Below, one piece after another: positions 17,211 to 26,700 of a stretch of DNA of 64,000 nucleotides. The translations under genes and the position numbers were made by a program. This stretch comes from Cetobacterium sp. ZOR0034 (GTDB lineage Bacteria > Fusobacteriota > Fusobacteriia > Fusobacteriales > Fusobacteriaceae): the NCBI RefSeq assembly GCF_000799075.1, contig NZ_JTLI01000029.1, forward strand, positions 1 through 64,000, given 5' to 3'. Numbering within the stretch: position 1 is the first letter of the stretch; each line of letters opens with the position of its first letter. The notes beneath the pieces are model-generated. The model made no database searches, was not told the origin of the DNA, and was given only the letters and a program-made list of their open reading frames with translations.

Positions 17211-18313
17211 TGAAAAAACAATATTTAATACCGATAATTTTAACGATGACTTTAGGTCTTACTGCATGTGGAACTAAAACTCAAAACACTTCATCTGAAA
17301 TCACATACAATGCTCAAAGAGCTGTTCTTAGTAAAGGAAGTGGCTTTATTGATGTCGATGGAAGTGTTGAGGCAAACGATACTAAAAAAGTTTTCGTAGA
17401 TAAAAAATTAAAAGTTAAAAATGTTCTTATACAAGAGGGAGACTTTGTTGAAAAAGGGCAACTTTTAATGACGTTTGATGAAACAGAAAGAAACAATATA
17501 AAAAGAAACTTGGAAAAAGAGGAGATAAATCTTTCTAAATTAAAAAGAAATTATTCTGTTGAAAAAGAGTTAAATAAAATAGGCGGGAGCTCTAACAACT
17601 CTGTTAAAGAACTTGCTGAGCAGATAAGAACATCTGAAATCAGTATAGATTACTACAAAGAGGATTTAGAAAAAACTGCTGAAAAAATAGAAAGTCCTGT
17701 TAGTGGAACTGTTACAACACTTTATGCTCAAGAGAACTACTCTGTTAATACAGATGAGCCTCTTTTAGAACTTGCAGACCTTTCGGATATTAAAATAATT
17801 TTAGAGGTTCCTGAATACGAAGTTAAAGAGATTAAGTTAGATCAAAAATTAGTTATAAAACCAGAAGTTTTCGAAAAAAAAATATCATATCCAGGAGTTA
17901 TCACAAAAATTTCAAGAGTTTCTCAAGTTTCTAAAACAACTTCTGAAAATGTTTTACAAGTAGAGGTTAGACCAACAGAGGAGATTCCACATATTGTGCC
18001 TGGTTTCAAAGTTTCAGCTAGAATTTTCTTAGGTGAGGATGAACCTGGAATAATAATTCCTTCAACTTCTTTACTTTTTGATAACAACCAATATTATATC
18101 TATACTTCTGATGAAGCTGGAAAAATTCAAAAAAGAGTTGTTGAGTTTAAAGATTTGAAAGGAGATAATGTTATCATCACTAAGGGATTAAGTACAGGTG
18201 AGATATTCTTAACAAATCCAAGAGAATCTTTAACTTCTGATGAAAAAGTAACTATAAAAATCTCTGAGATTTCAAGTGAATCTCCAAGAGGGAAAGGTAA
18301 GAAACCTCAATGA
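17210..18313 (+). CDS. macA: Periplasmic adaptor protein (MacA/HlyD family), lipoprotein
   Basis: The 367-residue protein begins with a lipoprotein signal (LGLTAC, cysteine at residue 20). Then follow a lipoyl/barrel-sandwich half motif (VLIQEGDFVEKGQLLMTFDE), a short helical hairpin (residues ~95-145), the second half motif (IESPVSGTVTTLYAQENYSV) and a beta-barrel region. It bridges the MacB-type ABC permease and the TolC-type channel. It starts on the stop codon of the tolC-like gene and overlaps the next gene by 4 nt. Confidence 0.87.
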   Translation: MKKQYLIPIILTMTLGLTACGTKTQNTSSEITYNAQRAVLSKGSGFIDVDGSVEANDTKKVFVDKKLKVKNVLIQEGDFVEKGQLLMTFDETERNNIKRNLEKEEINLSKLKRNYSVEKELNKIGGSSNNSVKELAEQIRTSEISIDYYKEDLEKTAEKIESPVSGTVTTLYAQENYSVNTDEPLLELADLSDIKIILEVPEYEVKEIKLDQKLVIKPEVFEKKISYPGVITKISRVSQVSKTTSENVLQVEVRPTEEIPHIVPGFKVSARIFLGEDEPGIIIPSTSLLFDNNQYYIYTSDEAGKIQKRVVEFKDLKGDNVIITKGLSTGEIFLTNPRESLTSDEKVTIKISEISSESPRGKGKKPQ

Positions 18314-18987
18314 TAAAAATTAAAAACTTAGATAAATACTATATAAACGGTGAGATGAAACTTCATGCTCTAAAAGATATAACATTCTCTATCGAAAAAG
18401 GTGAGTTTGTTGCTATTATGGGAAGTAGTGGAAGTGGAAAATCAACTATGATGAATATTTTAGGATGTCTTGATCACACTTTCGAGGGCGAATATATTCT
18501 AGATGCAATTGAAGTTTCAAAACTAAAAGATGAAGAGCTTTCTAAAATTAGAAATAAAAAAATTGGCTTTGTATTCCAATCATTCAATCTACTTTCAAAG
18601 TTATCAGCTTTAGAAAATGTTGAGCTTCCATTGGTATATTCTGGTGTTCATCACAAAGAAAGAGCTCAAAAAGCCAAGGCTGTACTCGAAAAAGTAGGAT
18701 TAGGGGATAGATTAGATCACAAACCTAATGAACTTTCGGGAGGACAAAGGCAAAGAGTAGCCATAGCTCGTGCTCTTGTAAATGAGCCTTCTATAATCTT
18801 AGCTGACGAGCCCACTGGAAACCTAGATAGTACATCTGAGAAAGAGATTATGCAACTTTTTAAAGAGTTGAACGAACAAGGGAAAACTATAATTATAGTT
18901 ACACATGAACCTGAGGTAGGTAAAGCTTGTAAAAGAGTTATCAGATTCAAAGATGGTCAGGTTATCGAGGATGTGAGAAATGTATGA
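18310..18987 (+). CDS. macB: MacB/LolD-type ABC transporter ATP-binding protein
   Basis: The 225-residue ATPase has Walker [11 protein letters not shown]-loop VFQSFNLL, signature LSGGQRQR, Walker [10 protein letters not shown] and the switch histidine (VTHEPE). It belongs to the MacB/LolD/FtsE class. In E. coli MacB the ATPase and permease are one polypeptide; here they are separate genes overlapping by 4 nt. Confidence 0.9.
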   Translation: MIKIKNLDKYYINGEMKLHALKDITFSIEKGEFVAIMGSSGSGKSTMMNILGCLDHTFEGEYILDAIEVSKLKDEELSKIRNKKIGFVFQSFNLLSKLSALENVELPLVYSGVHHKERAQKAKAVLEKVGLGDRLDHKPNELSGGQRQRVAIARALVNEPSIILADEPTGNLDSTSEKEIMQLFKELNEQGKTIIIVTHEPEVGKACKRVIRFKDGQVIEDVRNV

Positions 18988-20207
18988 ATTTTTTAGAAAG
19001 TTTAAAAGGTGCTATACAGAATTTAAGAGGCAATAAAGTCAGATCATTTTTAACTATGCTCGGAATTATAATCGGAATCTCTTCTGTTATAACAATGTCT
19101 GCTATTGGAAAAGGTGGACAACAAAATATAACTGGAGATTTAAAAGAGGGCGGATATGGAAAATTTACAATCTCAGTTGATAAAGATGATGAAGAGTTTA
19201 GATGGAAATATCTTTTAGAACCAGAGATAATAGAAAGTTTAAAATCAACTAATCTTTTTAAAAATGTAAGTGCAAATATAAGTACTAGAGTTTTTATTGA
19301 AGTGGGGCGTAGACGTGAGATGATACAGCTCACTGCAACTACTCCAGACTATGAGAAAATTGACAAAGCTGAATATCTTTACGGTAGAGCTTTTCTTCCA
19401 TTTGAATATGAAAAAGGTGAGAAAATCTTAGTGATAGATAATCTTACCGCTAAAAGTCTTTTTGGTAGTTCAGAAAATGCTGTTGGAAATGAGATGTCTT
19501 TTGCTATTGGAAGAAAAAATAGCCCTATCACTTATAAAATTGTTGGAGTTTTTAAAAATCCATTAGAAGAACTTGTGAAAGTTATGGGTGGACAAAGAAT
19601 CCCTAGATTTATGAGAACCCCACTTAACACGTATGATAAAGTTTATAATCTATCTACAGGAGGATATAACTCTATAATTGTAGAATCTAAAAACCCTGAA
19701 GAGTTAGCTACTGATATGAGTGCTGCTAATAAAGTTTTAGAGGATATTAGCGGAGTTAAAGGACTATATCAAGTTGAAACTATGAGTAATGCTGCTGCTT
19801 CATTTGATAAAATTCTAAGTACTTTAAATCTATTTATAACTTTTGTTGCTGGTATCTCACTTTTTGTTGGTGGAATCGGAGTTATGAATATAATGTTAGT
19901 TAGTGTTATTGAAAGAACAAAGGAGATCGGAATAAGAAAAGCAATTGGTGCTACAAACAAAGATATACTAATTCAATTTTTAATGGAGTCTGTTATTTTA
20001 ACAGGAATCGGTGGAGTTGTAGGTGTAGTTATTGGAGTTTCGTTAGCTCTTATAATTGGATACTTTGTAAATATCCCTCCAGTATTTTCGATATTTTCAA
20101 TATCATTAGCACTCGGAGTTTCAACATTCATAGGAGTTATCTTCGGAGTCACACCAGCTAAAAAGGCTTCACAACTTAATCCTATAGATGCTTTAAGAGC
20201 TGAATAA
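18984..20207 (+). CDS. macB: MacB-type ABC transporter permease (FtsX fold)
   Basis: The 407-residue protein has one N-terminal helix (RGNKVRSFLTMLGIIIGISSVI), a large periplasmic MacB-PCD domain, and three C-terminal helices with the typical VGGIGVMNIMLVSVIERTKE and PAKKASQLNPIDALR. Together with the ATPase, MacA and TolC-like proteins it forms a mechanotransmission-type tripartite pump for antibiotics, peptides or lipids. Confidence 0.9.
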   Translation: MNFLESLKGAIQNLRGNKVRSFLTMLGIIIGISSVITMSAIGKGGQQNITGDLKEGGYGKFTISVDKDDEEFRWKYLLEPEIIESLKSTNLFKNVSANISTRVFIEVGRRREMIQLTATTPDYEKIDKAEYLYGRAFLPFEYEKGEKILVIDNLTAKSLFGSSENAVGNEMSFAIGRKNSPITYKIVGVFKNPLEELVKVMGGQRIPRFMRTPLNTYDKVYNLSTGGYNSIIVESKNPEELATDMSAANKVLEDISGVKGLYQVETMSNAAASFDKILSTLNLFITFVAGISLFVGGIGVMNIMLVSVIERTKEIGIRKAIGATNKDILIQFLMESVILTGIGGVVGVVIGVSLALIIGYFVNIPPVFSIFSISLALGVSTFIGVIFGVTPAKKASQLNPIDALRAE

Positions 20208-20218
20208 CTTAAAAAAAT

Positions 20219-20254
20219 AAACCCCGTATAGTTAAAAACTAAAACGGGGTTTTA
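20219..20254. terminator. Bidirectional terminator between the efflux operon and msrA
   Basis: The arms AAACCCCGT and ACGGGGTTT, with an inner TAGTT/AACTA pair, are followed by T. Confidence 0.88.
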
Positions 20255-20259
20255 TCTTT

Positions 20260-20796
20260 TTATTTTTTATCAACTAAAATAGATTCAAAATTTTCTAAAT
20301 CAATATGACAATAACCATTTGGATTTTTCTTTAAATAATTTTGATGATATTCTTCTGCCAAATAAAAATTTTCCAAAACTTTTATCTCAATTTGAATTTT
20401 TTCAGAATAACTTTGCTGTAGAATTAATATCTCCTTATCAATTATTGATTTATCATTTAAATCAGTATAATAAATCCCTGTTCGATACTGTGTTCCTCTA
20501 TCATTACCCTGTTTGTTTAAACTAGTTGGATCAATAATTCTAAAATAATATTTCAAAAGTAGAGGTAAATCTATAATATTTCTATCATAAATCACTTTTA
20601 CTGTTTCGGCATGACCTGTATGTCTGTATATAACATCTTCATAGCTTGGATTTTCTGTAGAACCATTAGCATAACCTGAAACAACATCTATCACTCCAGA
20701 TATTTTTTTCATATAGGCCTCTACTCCCCAAAAACATCCTCCGGCTAAATAAATCTCATGAATATTTAAGTTTGAATCGATATTTTTAATTTTCAT
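20260..20796 (-). CDS. msrA: Peptide-methionine (S)-S-oxide reductase MsrA
   Basis: The 178-residue protein has the MsrA active-site motif AGGCFWGVEAYM (catalytic Cys at about residue 21), the VVSGYANGSTENPSYEDV block, GHAETVKVIYD and the C-terminal YHQNYLKKNP. It reduces methionine-S-sulfoxide in proteins. No fused MsrB domain. It is probably cytoplasmic, as there is no signal peptide. It lies just downstream of cbiK on the same strand. Confidence 0.95.
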   Translation of the reverse strand: MKIKNIDSNLNIHEIYLAGGCFWGVEAYMKKISGVIDVVSGYANGSTENPSYEDVIYRHTGHAETVKVIYDRNIIDLPLLLKYYFRIIDPTSLNKQGNDRGTQYRTGIYYTDLNDKSIIDKEILILQQSYSEKIQIEIKVLENFYLAEEYHQNYLKKNPNGYCHIDLENFESILVDKK

Positions 20797-20842
20797 AAAA
20801 TCACCTCATCTACATTATATACAAAATTTGTTAATTTTAATA

Positions 20843-21760
20843 CTAAATATCTTTACTTTTTGCATATCCAGCTTTTTTTTCTATAATATCAATACTTCTA
20901 TGCTTTTCTAAAAATTTTGCATTCCCTACAAACATATCTTGAATTTCAGGAATCTCTCCTAAAGGAGTTAATTTTACTTTTACTTTGAATCCCTCTTTCT
21001 CTAAGTTTTCTTTCCAATCTCCAGCTATATCATTTTTTGCATGATCTCCAGCTACAAACATCATAGGCATTAAGACAACTTCTTTCTTTCCAGCTTTTTT
21101 CAATTGTCTCACAACAGTTTCAAAAGTTGGATATCCTTCAACTGTTCCCACATAAATTGGTTCATTCATATCTTTTGCCATATAGTCAAACATTGCATAA
21201 GCTGAAGTAGCAGAATTATATGTTCCATGTCCTACTAAAACTACTCCTTCTCTTTTCCCTAGAGGTGCTGCTATTTTCATTATCGCCTTTATTGCGTCTT
21301 CATAATGATGTGGATCTGTTAGAAGTGCATCCCCTATTCTCAAATTATTAAAATCTTTTGAATGAAGTAAAACCTCTCTTTTTATTGACTCCATTTCCAC
21401 ACCATCTATTATATTTGTTGGTTGTATAATAACATTTTTATACCCTTGTTTTTTTAATGAAGTCAAAACTTCACTCGGATTATACTTCTTTATTCCCTCG
21501 TTAGCCTCTACTCTTTTAGCAACAATTCTCGAAGTATAAGCCTCAAAAACATCAGCTTTTCCTTCAAAAGCCTTAATTGCTTTTTGATTGATTCTATCGA
21601 TTGTTTTAGCTCTCGTGTCTTTATGTGTAGTTCCAAAATGTGTCATAATTATAGCACTTTTTCCCCCTGTATAAAAATTTGAGTCCTCAAAAGCATCTTC
21701 ACCATGAGCTAGAATTAATGCTGATGACAAACAAAATAGTGATAATAATAATTTTTTCAT
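20843..21760 (-). CDS. cbiK: Exported sirohydrochlorin cobaltochelatase (CbiK family)
   Basis: The 305-residue protein is a CbiK-type class II chelatase: GKSAIIMTHFGTTHKDTR, the metal-binding histidines in VVLVGHGTYN and FVAGDHAKND, and PTFETVVRQLKKAG. It has an N-terminal signal peptide (MKKLLLSLFCLSSALILAHG), so it is exported. This recalls the periplasmic CbiK of Desulfovibrio and is not expected for the cytoplasmic B12 pathway. A cobalamin riboswitch lies directly upstream. Its role may be metal or tetrapyrrole handling in the periplasm. Confidence 0.88.
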   Translation of the reverse strand: MKKLLLSLFCLSSALILAHGEDAFEDSNFYTGGKSAIIMTHFGTTHKDTRAKTIDRINQKAIKAFEGKADVFEAYTSRIVAKRVEANEGIKKYNPSEVLTSLKKQGYKNVIIQPTNIIDGVEMESIKREVLLHSKDFNNLRIGDALLTDPHHYEDAIKAIMKIAAPLGKREGVVLVGHGTYNSATSAYAMFDYMAKDMNEPIYVGTVEGYPTFETVVRQLKKAGKKEVVLMPMMFVAGDHAKNDIAGDWKENLEKEGFKVKVKLTPLGEIPEIQDMFVGNAKFLEKHRSIDIIEKKAGYAKSKDI

Positions 21761-21792
21761 AAAAATAACCTCCCAAATATAATTTTAAATTT

Positions 21793-21822
21793 GAGAGAAG
21801 AGCTTAAACTCTTCTCCGTCCT
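21793..21822 (-). terminator. Hairpin after the cobalamin riboswitch
   Basis: The stem GAGAAGAG/CTCTTCTC with loop TTTAAG lies between the aptamer and the cbiK ribosome site. There is no strong T run, so it may act in translation control or as a weak terminator. Confidence 0.45.
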
Positions 21823-21995
21823 CGCAGATTATAATGGCAGGTCTCCTGACTCAGATTCACTTTACTCATATTCCTTCCCAAATTTTAAAATAAAAATTCA
21901 GTGGATTAATCTATTTTCATCCTCTTTACAGTGGCGGGACCGTTTAAGCTTTTCACTCAATTCCCTTTTAATCTTTCGAACCATTACAGAGGTAT
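21822..21995 (-). ncRNA. Cobalamin riboswitch
   Basis: On the minus strand the conserved parts occur in order: AAAGGGAA near 21963, the B12-box core CGCCACTG (21930-21937 region), GGGAAGG, and the closing GTCAGGAGACCTGCC (21838-21852). The kissing-loop partners GGTCCCG and GAGGAC are visible. It precedes cbiK, so adenosylcobalamin or a related corrinoid should repress it. Confidence 0.93.
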
Positions 21996-22083
21996 ATTAT
22001 CATTACATTGTATTTTTTTCAATCATTCTATAAAAAAAGAATACTCCGTGAGCTATATATATATTATGTTGATATTTAAATAT

Positions 22084-22341
22084 CTATTTTCTTTTATTCT
22101 TATAAAAATATACAATATATATTCTAGACACTAAAGCTCCGATTAATGCTGCAAAAAAGTTATAACCATTGTTTTGTGCCAAGAAATAAAAACCCCCTAA
22201 AAGAATAATAATTCTCACTAGAGATGTGATAAATATAAATAATGACGGATTTTTAAATCTTTTACTTTCATTTACTCCAAAATCTAGACTATAAAAAAAT
22301 AAAAACCCTAAAACAATCCCACCTACAAATGCAATAACCAT
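22084..22341 (-). CDS. AtpR-like small membrane protein (ATP synthase I/N-ATPase type)
   Basis: The 85-residue protein has three hydrophobic segments. An N-terminal glycine-rich helix (VIAFVGGIVLGFLFFYSL), a loop, then SLVRIIILLGGFYFLAQ and FFAALIGALVSRIYI resemble the AtpR subunit of N-ATPases, including the arginine in each of the last two helices. No ATPase genes are nearby. I place the start at 22341, where AAGGAG has a 9-nt spacing; the ATG at 22350 touches that site. It lies upstream of the cobalamin riboswitch. Confidence 0.55.
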   Translation of the reverse strand: MVIAFVGGIVLGFLFFYSLDFGVNESKRFKNPSLFIFITSLVRIIILLGGFYFLAQNNGYNFFAALIGALVSRIYIVYFYKNKRK

Positions 22342-22508
22342 CCTACTCATCTCCTTATATTTAAAGAATTTACACCATTAATTCCATATTTTTATTTACT
22401 GTAAAATAAACAACTTTCCTTGCAATTAATCTACATTTTAAAATATACAATAAAAGTATTTGACTTTTTTTATTTTTTGTTATATTATTTTAATACAGTC
22501 TTTATATT

Positions 22509-22575
22509 TTGGCAAAATAAGGGAAACCTTATGACGCAAAGCTACAGGGTCTTTTAAATGACAGCCAGCTACACT
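22509..22575 (+). ncRNA. Cyclic di-GMP-I riboswitch (GEMM)
   Basis: The aptamer has the conserved elements GGCAAA, a GAAA tetraloop stem (AAGGGAAACCTT), the ACGCAAAGC core, AGGGTC with GAC, and the tetraloop receptor side ACAGCCAGCTAC. It lies in the leader of the DUF4402 gene. The last bases of the aptamer are the 5' arm of the terminator that follows. Confidence 0.9.
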
Positions 22576-22597
22576 TTATAGTGTAGTTGGTTTTTTT
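22565..22597 (+). terminator. Expression-platform terminator of the c-di-GMP riboswitch
   Basis: CCAGCTACAC/GTGTAGTTGG with loop TTTATA is followed by TTTTTTT. The 5' arm overlaps the 3' end of the aptamer, so ligand binding and termination are likely exclusive, suggesting an ON switch. Confidence 0.85.
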
Positions 22598-22618
22598 GTT
22601 TTTATTAGGAGGGAATTA

Positions 22619-23104
22619 ATGAGAAAAATTTTAATGTTAAGCACTTTATTTGGGGTGGTGTCTCTAAATCTTTTATCAAATGAAGGACAGTCTAATCAAG
22701 CAATAATGCAGATTAATGCTAAGGTTTTAAAACCGCTAACAGTAAAAGCTGATAAAGATCTAGAGTTCGGCGATATTTTACCTGGAACTTTCAATCAAGC
22801 TTTTTCTAGTTTCTCGCTTCAAGGAGAATCTAATTCGAAAGTTAGAATAACTTTTGAAGGTGTAAAATCTGAAGGAGATAGTTTTAGAGTTCCTTTAAAA
22901 AATGGGAATAATACTTTCACAATTTTATTTAATTGTACTCAAATAAATAAACCTGGTGAATGGATTACTCCTGGAAATGATGTTATTGAATTATCTGACT
23001 CAGGAAAACAGATTCTGAATATTGCTGCTTCGACTGATGTAAGTCGTGACCAAGCTCCGGGAATATATTCAGGGAATTTCACTTTAAAAGCTCATTATAA
23101 TTAA
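22619..23104 (+). CDS. Secreted DUF4402-domain protein
   Basis: The 161-residue protein has a signal peptide (about 20 residues) and a single all-beta DUF4402-type domain (INAKVLKPLTVKADKDLEFGDILPGTF at residues ~32-60, ending IYSGNFTLKAHYN). Domains of this type are seen in secreted or pilin-like surface proteins. It is controlled by a c-di-GMP riboswitch, so it likely acts in adhesion or biofilm formation. AGGAGGGA is the ribosome site. Confidence 0.85.
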   Translation: MRKILMLSTLFGVVSLNLLSNEGQSNQAIMQINAKVLKPLTVKADKDLEFGDILPGTFNQAFSSFSLQGESNSKVRITFEGVKSEGDSFRVPLKNGNNTFTILFNCTQINKPGEWITPGNDVIELSDSGKQILNIAASTDVSRDQAPGIYSGNFTLKAHYN

Positions 23105-23126
23105 TTGTCATAATCAAATTCACAAT

Positions 23127-23176
23127 AAAAGACATCCTTCATAACAGTATAATTACTATTACAAAGGATGTCTTAT
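23127..23176. terminator. Bidirectional terminator after the DUF4402 gene
   Basis: The arms AAGACATCCTT/AAGGATGTCTT, with a 24-nt loop, have A and T runs on the outside and serve both convergent genes. Confidence 0.85.
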
Positions 23177-23178
23177 TT

Positions 23179-23643
23179 TTATCTTTCAGCTCTTATTTCG
23201 CTTACAACTTCTAATAAAAACTTCTTACATTGATCATTTTTTATTGTATAATAAACCTCGTGTAATTCGTGTGATGGAAACTCTGCTAATAAAATATTCA
23301 TAGCCATTCTATCTCTATAAATATCACTTCTATTTAAGCTTCTCTCTATTCTTCTTAGACTCTCTTCATCTTCTTCTAAAAGATTATCTACAATTGTATT
23401 TGCATTTTTTATCATAATATCTAGATTTGTTAATCTATCTCTACGATTTCTGACTTTGTTCTTCTCATAAAACTTCTTTCCTTTGTTTAACTCTTCTAAA
23501 AGACCAAAAAGATTTAATTCAGGATTTTTCTCTAATATATTTAATATCTTTCCGTATATTATATTACTCTCTTTATCCTCAGGACTTTGTTTTTCTAAAG
23601 CCATCATATATTTTTTTGAAATTTTTACTAATATCTCATTCAT
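23179..23643 (-). CDS. Hypothetical alpha-helical protein (154 aa)
   Basis: I do not recognise this charged, all-helical, cytoplasmic protein. Visible stretches include NLFGLLEELNKGKKFYEKNKVRN, RRIERSLNRSDIYRDRM and FPSHELHEVYYTIKNDQCKKFL. The start at 23643 has GGAGG at proper spacing; an upstream ATG at 23658 does not. It is 69 nt downstream of the large barrel gene on the same strand and could be part of that transcript. Confidence 0.7.
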   Translation of the reverse strand: MNEILVKISKKYMMALEKQSPEDKESNIIYGKILNILEKNPELNLFGLLEELNKGKKFYEKNKVRNRRDRLTNLDIMIKNANTIVDNLLEEDEESLRRIERSLNRSDIYRDRMAMNILLAEFPSHELHEVYYTIKNDQCKKFLLEVVSEIRAER

Positions 23644-23712
23644 TGGAAATTCCTCCATAACATTTTCTCAGATTAATAGTATATCACATTTTCATAAAAT
23701 AAATAACCTTTA

Positions 23713-26700
23713 TTATTTTTCTTTAGGTAAATTATACACATCTACTATCTCTACTTTCTCTGGAGGTTCTTTCTTTCCATTTTCTTTAAATCTATCAAAC
23801 ATATCTCCTATATTCATTCTAAATCTTAGAAACAATCCTTGAGCTAATTCTCCATTTGGATCAAAATCTTTATCCCTAAAACCAACAAAATTATATCCTA
23901 AAGATAACCATAAATTACTTTTAAATATATAACCTAGTTCGAATCCTAAACCATAATCTATATTTTTTTCACTATCAAATAAAGTTGCCAAATTAATTCC
24001 AGCTGTCCAATTTTCAAAAATACTATAATTTAAAGTTCCTGCAACTAAGTATGCACTATAGTTTGTAGCTATGTTTTCATAATTACTTCTAATATTTTTA
24101 GCTCCTAAAGTCATAGTTGTATCAAAATTTTCATTAATTTTATAGCTGTGAGAACTTCTAAGAATATGTGTTAACTGTTTGTAATTATCATCAATTATAT
24201 TACTTGAATAATTCATTTCATATTTATTCAATGAACTGTATTCTCCAGTTGAATCGTCTCTATAGGCTAAACCTAATAATAACCTATTTTCTTCTTTATT
24301 TTCTCCCTCTGTATAATATCTATTCTTACCAATAAAATATAGACTTTTATTAATTTTTCTACCGTAACCAAATTTGTTTAAAAAAGAATTTTTTGAACCA
24401 AATTCAAATTCTAAATCCCCTTTAATTCTAGTTAATGAATCCATTTCATAATCATAACCAACTGTTAAAGATGTAGATGATTTTCTTTCGTTTTCATCTT
24501 CAATTTTTTTAGAAACAGGATCTATTCTTTCAAAAGTTCCATAAATTGTAAGATTTTCATTTAATTCATAATTTCTTTTGAAGCCATATCCTACTTCTGG
24601 AAGTATTTTATTATCACTATTTTTTTCTCTATACTCAGAAAAAATTTCACTATTAAAATATTTACTGCTTCGAATCCCAAGAAGTGTTCTATTACTTTCA
24701 TCTTCTGGATCAAGATAGTAATGTTCTCCCAAATTAGACATAATCTCTTGACGTAAATAAAATCCGGTTGTTTCATCAAATGTATAATCAAATCCTGAAG
24801 CAATTCTTCGATTCTCAGTTAATGATATATCTTGCTCGTATTCTAAAAAACCTCTAAATCTTTCGTAATCTTCTGGCTCCCATATGACTTTTCCACCCAC
24901 TGTATTGGTTTCTAAGACTTCCATACTGTCTTTTTTGTAGTAATATTTTCCTCCAATTTCATAAGTAAATTCTCCTTTTTTAGGTAACTGAATCCCGTAG
25001 TAAATCTCATTTTTTTCATAAGCTCCACTACTATTTTCATCTTTTACAGAATTTATTTCAAGCTTTAGTATACTTTCATTTTTAAGCTTATATTCAAGAT
25101 TAGTTTCTAATTTCTCTACACCTGAAGATGCTTTACTATCTGAATTAGAATAATCTTTATCTGCTTTTTCATAAATAGTTTTTACTTCCAAATTTTCATT
25201 TTTATATTTGTGATGAATTGAAGCTGCTGTTCCTATTTTATTTTCAAAATCTTTAGTTTGAGCAGCTTCAACAGTAAATCTATTTTTTTCATTTTCAAAC
25301 ACCATATAAATACCGTTCATTTCATATTTAGAACTTGTATTTTCATCATTTATGTACGAAGTCCCTATTTTTATTTTACTTGTTATATCATACTCTGCAT
25401 TTACTCCATAAACAAAGTATTTATCTCCGTCATCCTCTGAAACTTCATAATTTATTTTAATAAACAATGGATTAAAATCAGAATCATATCCCATTATAGG
25501 TTCTGAAAAATATATTCTTCCCAAATCATAATCTATTGTATAACTTTGACCTCGGCTTAGAGATGTTTCTGATAAAACAGTCCCGTTTTTCTTACTGTAT
25601 ATGATTAAATTAACTTCTTCACTACCTTCTAATATATTTCTATTTGAAAGATTATATGGTCCTGATAGCCCCTTTCCTTGAATCTCTTCAATAACTTTTT
25701 GACTACTTGTTTTTGCTATAAACGTATTTATTTGAAAATTTCCTTCTTTTATACTCGACGAAGCTCCTGTTAATGTTCTTGAATATTCATTTAATCTTAA
25801 TCTATCATCAAACATATTTGAAGTTTTATAATCTCCATACATTACATATGAATCTTGCTTTTCTATTTTTATATAAAGATCCTCTTTTGATTCACCTATA
25901 TATCCTTTTATTGAATTATCACCATATATTGGATAATACTCGTCTGGATTTTCATATGCAAAGAATTTTTCATCTTCTTTAGCACTATCATATGTCATTG
26001 TTAAATAGTACTCATCTTTTACATGCCCTTGAGCAAAAACAGCTCCTCTGTAATTTATTTTATCCTTATATAAGTTATTTATTTTTTTCTCAAAGAAATA
26101 ATTTTCAGCTGCTCCACCTTTTAAATTTATTCTTCCTTCAATAAGTCCATTCACAAATAATTCTTCTGTTTTTCCGAAAACTTCAAATTCAAACTCTTTT
26201 TCTACAGTTTCTAGTGTTACATTAAATTTAATTTTTTTCTTTCCTGGATCTGGTCTAAAATATATTTCACTTTCAGAGTTAGGCGGAATAACGATTTGCA
26301 ATCCTCTTATTGCTGAGTTACGATCTGCTGTAACCCATTCCCCACCTCCAGATTCTAATATTGTTGTATTTAAAGAATATGGAATATCTAAACCATTTTC
26401 ATCAGTTCCTTTAACTATAAATTTTTCAATATCGTCTTCATTTTCATTTTTTGGTAATTTTTCAAATTTTATTTTCGATAATTCTCCTCTTACTAAAACT
26501 TCTTTTTGAACACTCGCTCTTTCTATTCCAAATGGATCTAAAAAGCTAGCTTTTATCGTATTTTTTCCTTTTTCTAATTTTACTGATGAATACTCTAAGA
26601 AAAAAAGTGAATTTAAAGCTGAACTAGCCCGTAATCCTATATGATTTATATCAACTTCTTTGTTATTTACATAAAGATTAACTATTCCTCCAGATGGTGC

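Noticed and set aside
21791-22134. Short plus-strand ORFs opposite the cobalamin riboswitch
   Set aside because: They have no ribosome site and lie antisense to a conserved RNA structure.
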